Source: Mytilisepta virgata (Eukaryota > Mollusca > Bivalvia > Mytilida > Mytilidae). Taken from it: DNA of 64,000 bases. Below, piece after piece: positions 36,440-45,946 of the stretch. The notes below the pieces were generated by a model. It saw nothing but the letters and a program-made list of their open reading frames with translations. It was not told the DNA's origin and did not search any database. The translations under genes were made by a program, and so were the position numbers. Each line of letters begins with the position of its first letter. Position 1 is the first letter of the stretch. The stretch spans positions 60,325,455 to 60,389,454 of the forward strand of contig CM051517.1 in NCBI GenBank assembly GCA_028015205.1, read 5' to 3'.

Positions 36440-37270
36440 TTCACCTTGTCCAGTCTTTAAACTGAAGCAAATACCACAAGGCAGTTAATTATCCCAGAAT
36501 GCAATTTTCTCTTTATACTGCTAAAAGTATATTGAAGGACATTGGTCTGTAACTGTTCTTACTACTTCGAACGATGGCATTGTAAGCAATTACCATTCAA
36601 ATTAGTTTAGAACATATACAACGTGATAGGAAAGTCTAATACTCATCGTAAAATGCACTGGTTATTCACGATATTGTGGAAACGGGTGAGTAGTGTATTT
36701 ATGTGTGGACAAGTTTTGTAATTATAAGGTAGCAGTAGGTGTAGCCTAAAATGAATTATGCGAAGAAACGAGAAGTTAACATAAAGAGTCCATATGATAT
36801 AATTTTGATGCAAAAGATGTTAAATTTCATTACCATTTGTGCTCATTGCCTGAAATGTTGAAAACCGAAACAATAATCAAAAAAGCTGAAGACCGAATTC
36901 AAATAACAAAATTATAAAAGGTAAAGCCAAAACCATAATAGGACATGCGCAGTGCTACATGTAAGTACAGACAAGATACTCCTTTAATTTTCACTAAATT
37001 TAATATGTATAAAAAGAATTAAAAATTTCTTGTTACGATAAATTTGTAGTAATAAATATTCTGTGGAACCAATTTTGATGCGCAAATTATGCACATTTCG
37101 TCGATTTTCAGTTGTGCTAAAGGCCTAAAAACGTTGACAGTTAAGACAATCCAACAAGGTAACAACAAAACGATATAAGGAGATTGCAGATAACTTCACA
37201 TGTATGCGCGAGAAATCACTCCTTAATTTTAACAAAATTTAAAATTTATTAAAAATTTTCTTATTATGAC
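36440..37270 (+). repeat. Local direct repeat R, copy 1 (uninterrupted)
   Basis: This block, from ATACCACAAGG at about 36470 through GTAATTATAAGG at about 36718 to the ATGCGCGAGAAATCACTCC region, is matched by 37840-38133 continuing at 42631-43110. In copy 1 the sequence runs GTAATTATAAGG straight into TAGCAGTAGGTGTAGCC. In copy 2 the retrotransposon lies exactly there. A shorter relative occupies 37420-37720. Confidence 0.8.
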
Positions 37271-37419
37271 ATACTTGCAAAGGAGGTGAGTACAAATTGT
37301 ATGCTTAGATCATGTAGATCGTATTTGACTTGCAGTTGTTGTTTAGAGGGGGTTTACTTAAGTGGCCCTTTCTCATGCTGAATTATATATAAATATTTAG
37401 AAAAAATAAACTAAAACCA

Positions 37420-37720
37420 ATAGGACAAGGTACATAATTATCCTGGAAGGTACTTTTATCTTAATCTGTATACTGCTAAAACTATATTGAAGGACATTGG
37501 TCTGTAACTGTCCTTAATACATTGAGCGATACCACTGTAAGCAATTGCCATTTAAATTGGTTTAGAGCACATGCCACGTCGTAGGAAAATCTAATAGTCA
37601 TCCACTAAAATTATAGAATACCATGGTTATTCACGATATAGTAACGGTGTGTGATTAGTGTTAGTTTATAAATAAATAAAGCGAAGAAACGAGAAGTTAA
37701 CATAAAAATTCCATATGTTA
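37420..37720 (+). repeat. Local direct repeat R, partial middle copy
   Basis: It shares CTGCTAAAACTATATTGAAG, GGACATTGGTCTGTAACTGT and GCGAAGAAACGAGAAGTTAA with copies 1 and 2, but lacks the segment around the integration site. Confidence 0.75.
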
Positions 37721-37839
37721 TAAGTTTTTGGCCCTTTCTCAGGCTGAATTACATGTATATTGACCTTTCTCAGCCTAACTCTCCCATTGATCAAACAGTG
37801 GTTGAAGTATTTTGTCTGTTCACCTCTTTCAGTCTTTTA

Positions 37840-38133
37840 GAAAATTAAACTAAAGCCAATACCACAAGGGGCTTAATTATCCCGGAAGGCACTTTTATCT
37901 AGATACTGCTAAAAGTATATTGAAGGCCATTAGTGTGTAACTGTCTTTAATACTTTGAGCGATATCACTGTAAGCGATTACCTTTAAAATTGGTTCAGAG
38001 CATATGCAACGTGATAGGAAAATCTCGTCTTATCAACTAAAATTGTAGAATACAATGGTTTCTTATGATATTACAGTAACGGTAGGTGATTAGACGTGTA
38101 TTTGTATGTGGACACGTGTTGTAATTATAAGGC
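37840..38133 (+). repeat. Local direct repeat R, copy 2, left part
   Basis: It carries ATACCACAAGGGGCTTAATT through GTAATTATAAGGC, where it is cut by the LTR retrotransposon. The right part resumes at 42631. Confidence 0.8.
38129..38133 (+). repeat. Target site duplication, left (AAGGC)
   Basis: AAGGC directly precedes the 5' LTR and is repeated at 42631-42635 directly after the 3' LTR. Five bp is typical of Ty3/gypsy integrases. Confidence 0.93.
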
Positions 38134-38341
38134 TGTAATGTATGAGAATTAGAGTGTGTGAAAGTCTGCATGACCTTATCTGATATTCTCATCATCTATC
38201 GCTCTGGACATTAATTACTTCTGACAAGCTGTTAAACTTTGTATGTTTGTAAAATGTATGATTGTTTTTAGAATAGATTTAGTCAGCAAACTAGAAGGTC
38301 GTATTTACTTACTACCACATGTAAAAAACCCAAACTTTACA
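38134..38341 (+). repeat. 5' LTR (208 bp)
   Basis: Begins TGTAATGTATGAG and ends CAAACTTTACA. By direct comparison it is identical base for base to the 3' LTR at 42423-42630. I do not see a clear TATA box or an AATAAA within it. Confidence 0.96.
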
Positions 38342-38342
38342 A

Positions 38343-38360
38343 TGGCGACGAGGATGGGAT
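38343..38360 (+). promoter_or_regulatory. Primer-binding site, tRNA-Ser(GCU) type
   Basis: TGGCGACGAGGATGGGAT starts one base after the 5' LTR. It is complementary to the 3' 18 nt (including CCA) of animal tRNA-Ser(GCU), as I remember that tRNA's acceptor and T-arm. It would prime minus-strand DNA synthesis. Confidence 0.88.
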
Positions 38361-38436
38361 ATTTTTTGTTCAAGGATTAAATTCCATGAAGTTTTAATCT
38401 ATTCTCCGGATTAACAGTGTTAAAGTTTAATTCGTC

Positions 38437-41400
38437 GTGGCTTTAAAATTAAGTTTACCAGCACCACCACCATTTAAAGTGCTAGGAGAAAACACTAACA
38501 TTTCCAGATCGTGGGAATTATACTTGAAACGATTCGAGTACTACATAATAGCATCGGGAGTGACAAAAGATGACCAGAAACGTGCAATGCTGATACATTT
38601 ATCAGGCGAAGAAGTACAAGACATTTTCGAAAATCTGACTGATGTAGGTGTATCATACAAAGACGCAAAGGATGCACTTACCGCATATTTCACTCCAATA
38701 AAGAACAGTGCTTACGAACGACATTTATTTCGAAAGTTACAACAAGAGGAACACGAAACTGTTGACAATTTTATTGTTCGACTCAAGAAGTTATCAGTTT
38801 CATGTGAATTCGCTGAAAACAGTGTAAATGACCACATACGGGATCAGGTCATAGAGAAATGTAAGTCAAAGGAACTAAGAAAGAGACTTTTGCGAGAAAG
38901 AGATCTTACATTGCAGAAAGTGCAAGAAATAGCGAGAGCTTCTGAGCTTTCCGAAATCCATGGATCGAAGATGGAACAAAGAAATGAAAGACCAGCACCG
39001 GTGGAATCTGTAAATCGAGTTCAACGTAAAGTGAAACAGTACAATCCAAGACTTAAACCGAAATCCGCTCCAAAATCTGGACCAGGAATCAAAACGTGCT
39101 ACCGCTGTGGAATGAAAGGACATGCAGGTCACGAATGTAGGAGATCCAAGAATATAACCTGTCGCGTCTGCAACAAAGTCGGACATTTTGCGAAAATGTG
39201 TAAAACGAAAACTGCTCAAAATCACGTTAGATCAATGGATTATCACAATGAGGATTACTCAAGTGAAAGTGACGCAGAACATGTGTTTCAGGTAAACGAC
39301 ACTTTATCTTCTTCCCATACTCGCGTAGATATTGAAGGTAAACCCGTCAATATTTTGATCGATTCCGGGGCATCAGTTAATTGCATTGACAAGCAATCAT
39401 TCAATGACATTAAATCATCGAAAGTAGTTCTTAAAAAATCAAACACTCAGATATATTCTTACGCGTCAACCACACCTCTGAAATTGTTAGGCACTACATT
39501 GTTGAAAGTGACAATCCGTAACTCCGCCCATTTCATTGAGTTTCATGTTATTGACGGTAAATGCAAGCCGATCATTGGCCAACCGTGTGCAACAAAATTA
39601 GGAATCTTGAAAATCGATGTGAATGAAATTAAGGCAAAAGACAATTGTGATGCTATTTTGGCAGAATTTTCTGATCGTTTTGAAGGTCTGGGAAAATTGA
39701 CAAATTATCAGTTGAAATTACATATCAATAAAGATGTTAAACCGATCGCACAGCCTGCGCGACGAATGCCATTCAAAATAAGAAAACAAGTTCAAGCAAA
39801 ATTGAATGAACTTTTGAACGAAGACGTAATTGAACGTGTCGAGGGGCCAACCCCATGGGTATCTCCTCTTGTAGTCATACCAAAACAAAACAATGACATT
39901 CGTATTTGTGTAGATATGCGTAGGGCGAATACCGCAGTTGAGCGTGAACGTTTCCCATTACCTAATATAGAAGAAACATTAGAACAAATGAACGGTGCGA
40001 AAGTATTTTCGAAAATGGACGTAAAGCAAGGGTTCCATCAGATTGAACTTGACCCAGAATCGCGTAAAATCACGACGTTCGTCACAAATGATGGTTTATA
40101 TAGATACAAAAGATTAATGTTCGGTATCTCATGTGCGCCGGAGATATATCAAAGAATAATACAGCAAGTTGTTCATGGTATCCCAGGTTGTCATAATATC
40201 TCCGATGATATTATTGTATTTGGTAAAGATCAGAAATCTCATGACAAAGCGCTCCGTACTGTATTCGATCGTTTGCGAGGGAAAAACCTGACTCTCAACA
40301 AGGACAAATGTAAATTTAGTAAGACATCGTTAGCATTTATGGGACATACACTGACTGCAGATGGCCTTAAGCCACAAGATTCAAAGATTAGAGCCGTTAT
40401 CGAGACACAGGTGCCACAAAACGCCAAAGAAGTTAAATCATTCTTAGGACTTGTCTCGTACTGTTCCAAATTTATTCCCAACTTCGCTACCGTTTCGGAG
40501 CCGTTAAGACAACTAACTCGGAAGAATCAAGAATTCCGTTGGGAACAAGCTCACCAAGAATCGTTTGACTCATTGAAAACTATGCTTACTAGTGCTCAAG
40601 TAATGGCTTACTACAACCAAGAATCCGAATCTCGTCTCTTAGTAGACGCGAGCCCTTTTGGACTTGGGGCAATTTTCGAACAGAGACAACAAGACGGAGA
40701 ATTTCGACCCGTTGCGTATGCGAGTAGAACATTGAATGCAACAGAACGCAGATATTCACAAATCGAACGAGAATCATTAGCAATCTACTGGAGCATAATA
40801 CGTTTTCATGTTTATTTGTATGGATCTGATTTCACAGTCATTAAAGATCATAAACCGCTGGAAACTATTTTCACTGCAAAACATGATCCACCGGCAAGAA
40901 TTCAACGATGGCTACTGAAGTTGTTATCTTACAAATTTAAAGTGATTTACAAGCCCGGTAAACTAAATGCTGCAGACATATTATCGCGCTCCCCACTGAG
41001 TTCAACAGAACATGATAAAGATGCAGGTGAGAAAGTGGAACATTTCATTAACTATTTGACAGAAAACGATGTGCCGAAAGCAATGACTTTATCCGAGATC
41101 AAGGTCGAGTCAGTTAAGGACAAAACAATTAGAGAGATTATCAAAGCTATTGACAGTGATAAGTGGACGAAAAATGATGACTTAAAGCCGTACTGTAAAG
41201 TTAGAAATGAATTGACCGTGAAAGACGAAATTGTATTGAGAGGAACAAAATTAATTATTCCAAAATCACTGCAGACACGTGTGTTGTCTATCGCACATGA
41301 ATCACATTTAGGAATTGTTAAAACAAAACAACTACTCAGAGAAAAGGTATGGTGGGCAGGAATTGATCAAGATGTAGAAAATCTAATTGCAACATGCCAC

Positions 41401-42222
41401 GCTTGTCAAATGCTTCAGAATCCGTCACGACCACCGCCTTTACAACCGTCAGAGTTACCGAAACAAAAATGGGAACGACTTGGAATGGACCTTTTGGGAC
41501 CGTATTCAGGAGGTGAATATTTATTTGTCGTTATTGATTACTATTCCCGATACCCGGAAGTCGAAATCATCAAATCGACAACGTCCGCCGTTATCATACA
41601 ACGACTGCAGAAAATATTTGCTACAAATGGACTACCCGTAGAAGTTACTACCGACAATGGTCCGCAGTTCGTATCGGAGGAGTTCAAACAATTCTTAGAG
41701 GAAAACGGAATACGACAAAGAAGAGCAACACCATACTGGCCGCAAACAAACGGACTGACAGAAAATTTCAATAAAAGTCTATCTAAATTCATGAAAACTT
41801 CAAAGATTACGCGTACGAACTGGCGATCTGAACTGTACAAATTTCTATTAAGTTATCGAACTACGCCGCATTGTACTACCGGCATCGCACCCGCTGAATG
41901 TCTGTATGGAAGGAAAATACGAAACAAATTGCCGTATTTTGAGCCAAAACTTAAGGACAAGAAATTACGTGACCGAGATAGACAACAAAAGCTTAGGATA
42001 AAGAGAAATGCCGACAAACGTGCTGGACCATTCGTAAATTACCGCACTGGCCAGAAAGTTCTAGTAAAGCGTCGAGATCAAAACAAGACTAGTCCAAAAT
42101 GGATCGATGGATTTGTCGTGCTTAATCAAAGAGGGACACAAGTGCGCGTATCGAAAGATGGAGCTACGTATTATCGAAACACCGCACACGTCAGACCGTA
42201 TCTTGCCAGAAATGAGGAATAA
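38437..42222 (+). CDS. Gag-Pol polyprotein of the LTR retrotransposon
   Basis: A 1261-codon frame without internal stops. Gag occupies about residues 1-290 and has two CCHC zinc knuckles (221-234 and 242-255) for RNA packaging. The retropepsin triad is D309-S-G. Reverse transcriptase has D528 (MDVKQG) and the ISDD box with D590-D591; Ile-Ser in place of Tyr-x is known in this clade. RNase H shows D737, E779 and D804. Integrase has an H954/H957 and C987/C990 zinc domain and a D1018, D1073, E1109 core with exactly 35 residues between the last two. A tail with SPKWIDGF resembles the GPY/F module. The frame's first codon is GTG in a good context (GTCGTGG), with an in-frame stop (TAA, 38428) upstream. 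The first in-frame ATG is codon 51 (38587), which would remove 50 residues of Gag. Initiation is therefore uncertain. The stop is at 42220-42222. Confidence 0.94.
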   Translation: MALKLSLPAPPPFKVLGENTNISRSWELYLKRFEYYIIASGVTKDDQKRAMLIHLSGEEVQDIFENLTDVGVSYKDAKDALTAYFTPIKNSAYERHLFRKLQQEEHETVDNFIVRLKKLSVSCEFAENSVNDHIRDQVIEKCKSKELRKRLLRERDLTLQKVQEIARASELSEIHGSKMEQRNERPAPVESVNRVQRKVKQYNPRLKPKSAPKSGPGIKTCYRCGMKGHAGHECRRSKNITCRVCNKVGHFAKMCKTKTAQNHVRSMDYHNEDYSSESDAEHVFQVNDTLSSSHTRVDIEGKPVNILIDSGASVNCIDKQSFNDIKSSKVVLKKSNTQIYSYASTTPLKLLGTTLLKVTIRNSAHFIEFHVIDGKCKPIIGQPCATKLGILKIDVNEIKAKDNCDAILAEFSDRFEGLGKLTNYQLKLHINKDVKPIAQPARRMPFKIRKQVQAKLNELLNEDVIERVEGPTPWVSPLVVIPKQNNDIRICVDMRRANTAVERERFPLPNIEETLEQMNGAKVFSKMDVKQGFHQIELDPESRKITTFVTNDGLYRYKRLMFGISCAPEIYQRIIQQVVHGIPGCHNISDDIIVFGKDQKSHDKALRTVFDRLRGKNLTLNKDKCKFSKTSLAFMGHTLTADGLKPQDSKIRAVIETQVPQNAKEVKSFLGLVSYCSKFIPNFATVSEPLRQLTRKNQEFRWEQAHQESFDSLKTMLTSAQVMAYYNQESESRLLVDASPFGLGAIFEQRQQDGEFRPVAYASRTLNATERRYSQIERESLAIYWSIIRFHVYLYGSDFTVIKDHKPLETIFTAKHDPPARIQRWLLKLLSYKFKVIYKPGKLNAADILSRSPLSSTEHDKDAGEKVEHFINYLTENDVPKAMTLSEIKVESVKDKTIREIIKAIDSDKWTKNDDLKPYCKVRNELTVKDEIVLRGTKLIIPKSLQTRVLSIAHESHLGIVKTKQLLREKVWWAGIDQDVENLIATCHACQMLQNPSRPPPLQPSELPKQKWERLGMDLLGPYSGGEYLFVVIDYYSRYPEVEIIKSTTSAVIIQRLQKIFATNGLPVEVTTDNGPQFVSEEFKQFLEENGIRQRRATPYWPQTNGLTENFNKSLSKFMKTSKITRTNWRSELYKFLLSYRTTPHCTTGIAPAECLYGRKIRNKLPYFEPKLKDKKLRDRDRQQKLRIKRNADKRAGPFVNYRTGQKVLVKRRDQNKTSPKWIDGFVVLNQRGTQVRVSKDGATYYRNTAHVRPYLARNEE

Positions 42223-42410
42223 CTTGATCTAATGACTCTTTGTTAGGATTTAGAAGTAGTTAGTCTGAGTGAAACGAGTGATTGTTAAATATACAATATC
42301 AGTGACATTTTTATTTTTACTTACATTTAATTCATAGACTTTAATTCAAAATTAATAATCTAATAAAGATATTGTTAAAATAATTAAAGGTTAAAGTTAA
42401 TTACTTTACA
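42223..42410 (+). other. Retrotransposon 3' untranslated region
   Basis: About 190 bp between the Gag-Pol stop and the polypurine tract, AT-rich, with an AATAAA at about 42362. There is no frame of note and no env. Confidence 0.7.
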
Positions 42411-42422
42411 GGAAGAAAGGGA
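42411..42422 (+). promoter_or_regulatory. Polypurine tract
   Basis: GGAAGAAAGGGA ends immediately before the TG of the 3' LTR, the expected place for plus-strand priming. Confidence 0.9.
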
Positions 42423-42630
42423 TGTAATGTATGAGAATTAGAGTGTGTGAAAGTCTGCATGACCTTATCTGATATTCTCATCATCTATCGCTCTGGACAT
42501 TAATTACTTCTGACAAGCTGTTAAACTTTGTATGTTTGTAAAATGTATGATTGTTTTTAGAATAGATTTAGTCAGCAAACTAGAAGGTCGTATTTACTTA
42601 CTACCACATGTAAAAAACCCAAACTTTACA
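42423..42630 (+). repeat. 3' LTR (208 bp)
   Basis: Identical to the 5' LTR. Followed directly by the right target duplication. Confidence 0.96.
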
Positions 42631-42635
42631 AAGGC
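42631..42635 (+). repeat. Target site duplication, right (AAGGC)
   Basis: Matches 38129-38133. The sequence continues AACTGTAGGTGCAGCC, parallel to repeat R copy 1. Confidence 0.93.
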
Positions 42636-43110
42636 AACTGTAGGTGCAGCCTGAAAAAATAAAGCAAAGCAACGGGAAGTTAACATAAATATTCCATATG
42701 ATACAATTTTGATGCAAAAGTTGTTAAATTTCATCACCAGCTGTGCTCATTGCCTGAAATGTTGAAAACCGAAACGCTAAGAGAGGATTCAAATGTCAAA
42801 TAATACAAGGACATGCGCAGAGCTATGCTCGAGGAAGATACTCTTTATTTTGCACAATGATTATTATTTATAAAAGTAAATAAAAAGTATTTGTTACGAT
42901 CATTTTGTGATAATAGACATTGTACGGTACCAATTTTAATGCACAAAATGAGCTGTTCATATTTGTCGATTTATGATTCGTCAGTTGTTCTAAAAATGTT
43001 GAAAGTCTAGACAAACCTATCTTGGAAAAGACAAAACCAGAGTTACACGTGAATGCACGAGAAAAAATACTCCTAAGTTTTAACAAAATTTAAAGTTTAT
43101 TTAAATATTC
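42631..43110 (+). repeat. Local direct repeat R, copy 2, right part
   Basis: It resumes the block broken by the retrotransposon: GGGAAGTTAACATAAA, TTTTGATGCAAAAGTTG, TGCTCATTGCCTGAAATG, GGACATGCGCAGAGCTA and onward, in the order seen at 36740-37270. Part of this segment (GCACATTTCGTCGATTTT in copy 1) recurs at 61340-61560. Confidence 0.78.
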
Positions 43111-43180
43111 TTGTTTTGACAATTCCTATTAATGAGTAAGAACAAAATGTATATTCTTAAGGACTGGATATGTGTTGCCC

Positions 43181-43312
43181 GTGTCACCCGTATTTGAAAT
43201 GTGTTTGATAAATTATTGAACAGGTTCTCATTCTGAAGAATCACGAAACATTTGCCGTGTTTAATCCTGTGGGTTTTTGTCTCTTTGACGCTCGTCCCAT
43301 ATGCCTTCATTT
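43181..43312 (-). mobile_element. SINE-like family A fragment, reversed
   Basis: TTGAAATGTGTTTGATAAAT, then TATTGAACAGGTTCTCATTC and ACATTTGCCGTGTTTAA parallel the reversed family A copy at 62300-62385. Confidence 0.55.
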
Positions 43313-43319
43313 TCATTTA

Positions 43320-44820
43320 CACGTGACTGTGATTTCAGAAAATCTTACAGCATACAGAAATATACAACCATTATCAGTTTCGTGTACCTGGATACACTAA
43401 AGTAGCAACTTTTTACCCCTTTACACACGCCTGACTAATAAATTATAAAAACAAAAAATTATACGATATCAAAAAAATGTACCAGAAATATGTGATTCAA
43501 TTGTCTTAAATTCAGCAATGTCCCGCATTTGTAACGATAATTTATGTTGATCTTGATCAATTTTCCTGCGTTTGCTGAAAAATATTTCATTTGCTTGACG
43601 TTCATGTAACTTGTGTAGTTAAATCTAGAGATATTTATGTTTTCTTCAAACGTTTTAAATCGTTTGCAGTTTACTACCCGCGCTTTCATTTCAGTAGGGT
43701 ATTCCTATCGAAATGCATTTCAGATGACGACTACACTACAATATGTACTGCACTATTTTCATTATCTTCAGTTACTAATTTAATATTGAGAAAAGAGAAG
43801 AGTAGCGATCATTTGACATGTTTGAAGCGGCACTGGCAACGCACTTCCATATATTGCATTTAAAATGTCTAACACTAGCACTGAAGGAGTGATTATTACC
43901 TCTATCACGTCTCAAGTGCATGTCAAATTTGATTTCTTAATAAATCATAATAAATAATAATGTTCTAAAAATTGCTATAGCAACGGCTTTATTTTTAAGA
44001 AGTTTTACTCCCGGGAACGTTATCGTCTACAAAAACCCCAAATTTTTTAACGAAAAAACAGACAATGACATACATATATTTGGGATGAAGATGTCAATTT
44101 TCATCTACTAATAAACATTTTAGCAGTTATTTAAACACATTAAATTTTACGAAAAATAAACATACTAATTCTTTCAGTTTTGATCAACTCAAAATTCAAG
44201 AGCATTATGCTGAATGTAAAATTTCCTATAATTGACCAATACCATAACACAATATAAACTCATTAGTACTCGTGTGGTTGTAAAAATGTCCCCAGAGGAA
44301 GTCCAAGGTTAAACAAGGAAGCGGAAAATTACGAGACAATGCAGTCTTTATTGAGTTTAAATAATACCTTAATCTTATTGGGAACGTTCACAATGGACAC
44401 CAGGTGTAGAAGCTAATTAAATAATTTCTCATAAACAAATTAATAATAATACATGGATTGTAATTAATTTTACAGCCTGTTTATATAGTATTAGTCTTTT
44501 TGAATATGAATAATATTTCTCTACAAATTGACCCCAATTAGTTTGATTTAATCGGTATACTTTAGATGAACCTGTCCAATGCTTTTATCTTATACAGTTA
44601 TGTACTTAATTGGTGCGCAGAGGGAAAACATAAAGTCAAAATCTTAAGGCGAACTGTTAAATTTATATTAACGACCAAAGGATATTGTGAGCTACGAATC
44701 TTTTTTGCAGTTTGGTATGAATCTTGTTTAGTCAAAGTAAAAATCGTTTTTCCTATATTTAATGGTATCCTAGATACATTGTTTGTCAAAGAGCATCAGC
44801 TGATTCGTGATATGAAAAAC
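43320..44820. other. Intergenic sequence, no recognised gene
   Basis: The frames here (43591-43863, 44566-44859) have no recognised motif. Nothing else is supportable. Confidence 0.4.
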
Positions 44821-44822
44821 TT

Positions 44823-45946
44823 GAGGCTCAGAGGGCTGAACCTGTATCGCAAGAATTGACCATTGCAGCCATGTTTGTATCACCTCCCACAAATGCTTCT
44901 TGTCAAGTTTCGTTTCATTTAATTATATAAGCAAGCAGTTTCAGAGAAGATTTCTTTATATCATCGTATCAGAAACAAGAATTGTCCATGGCTTGTCGTC
45001 CAATCAGGATGGAAAAAAATCAATTTCATAAAATACTTTCCATAGACGCTTTCTGTCTGACCGTTTTGGACAAGTAGTTCCAGAAAAATCAACCTGAGAA
45101 ACAAAATTGCCCATGACGGCCATCTTTGTTGCCTGGTCGGGACGAAACGTGGAAAGTTTGTAAAGAACCTCCCATAGATGTTTCCTGTCAAGTTTCGTTC
45201 CATTTGGCCAAGCGCCTTCAGAGTAGAAGTTTATTTTATATCAGCCAATAAAATAAAAGAACTGCCGATGGTGTCCATATTTTTGTAGTCCAATCGGTAA
45301 GAAATTAGAAAATTTTATACGGGACCTCCCATTTATGCTTCTTGTCAAGTTTCGTTCCATTTGGCCCCGTAATTTGAGAGTAGAATTTTTTTTTTATATC
45401 AGCCAATCAGAAAAAAGAACTACCCATGGTGGCCATATGTTATGTAGTCCGATCGGGACAAAATGAGGATGCTTTGTACAGAGACTCCCATAGATGCTTC
45501 CTGTCAGGTTTCATTCCATTTCTTCAAGCAGTTCTAGATAAAAAAATGTTTTAATCAACCAATGAGAAACAAGAATTGGACATTACGGCCATGTCTGTTG
45601 CCCGATCTGGACAAAATGAGAAGACTTTGTAAACAACCTCCTATATATGCTTCTTGTCAAGTTTAGTTCCATTTGCCAAGCGATTTCAGAGGAGAACATT
45701 TTTCTATATCAGCCGATCAGAAACAAGAACTGCCCTTTGCGGCTATATTTGTAGTCCGATCGGAACTTTATAAAGGAATTCACATAGGTGCTCCATGCCA
45801 AGTTTAATTCTATTTGGACCAATGGTTTCAGAGGAGAAGATTAAAATGTGAAAAGTTAACAGATGGACGGACGGACGATGGACTGACAGTCGGACGCCAA
45901 GTGATGACAAAAGCTCACATGGTCTTTGGCGAGATGAGCTAAAAAG
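44823..45946 (+). mobile_element. GCTCACCTG-type element with ~155-bp core units
   Basis: A degraded left end (GAGGCTCAGAGGGCTGAACC, then TGTATCGCAAG) is followed by seven units. GCCAT-type markers lie at 44868, 45119, 45273, 45432, 45588 and 45742, so the last intervals are 154-159 bp. It closes with GGACGGACGATGGACTGACA, AAGTGATGACAAAAGCTCAC and GAGATGAGCTAAAAAG. No protein is encoded. Confidence 0.7.

Larger units (their letters stand above)
38134..42630 (+). mobile_element. Complete Ty3/gypsy (Metaviridae) LTR retrotransposon
   Basis: This is a 4497-bp element with 208-bp LTRs at both ends, TG...CA termini, a 5-bp target duplication, a primer-binding site, one long Gag-Pol frame with the order protease, reverse transcriptase, RNase H, integrase, and a polypurine tract. 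Protease-RT-RNaseH-integrase order places it in Ty3/gypsy. A single fused frame and a tRNA-Ser-type primer site resemble the Mag / C-clade group as I know it; lineage is inference. No envelope-like frame follows integrase. It lies inside repeat R copy 2. The LTRs are identical along all 208 bp, so the insertion is recent. Confidence 0.96.

Noticed and set aside
41387..41641. 84-codon plus-strand ORF inside integrase
   Set aside because: It is an out-of-frame shadow of the integrase domain.
38495..41840. Antisense ORFs across the retrotransposon
   Set aside because: They are shadows of the Gag-Pol frame with no independent motifs.
42223..42422. Envelope gene after integrase
   Set aside because: Only about 200 AT-rich bases separate the stop codon and the 3' LTR.
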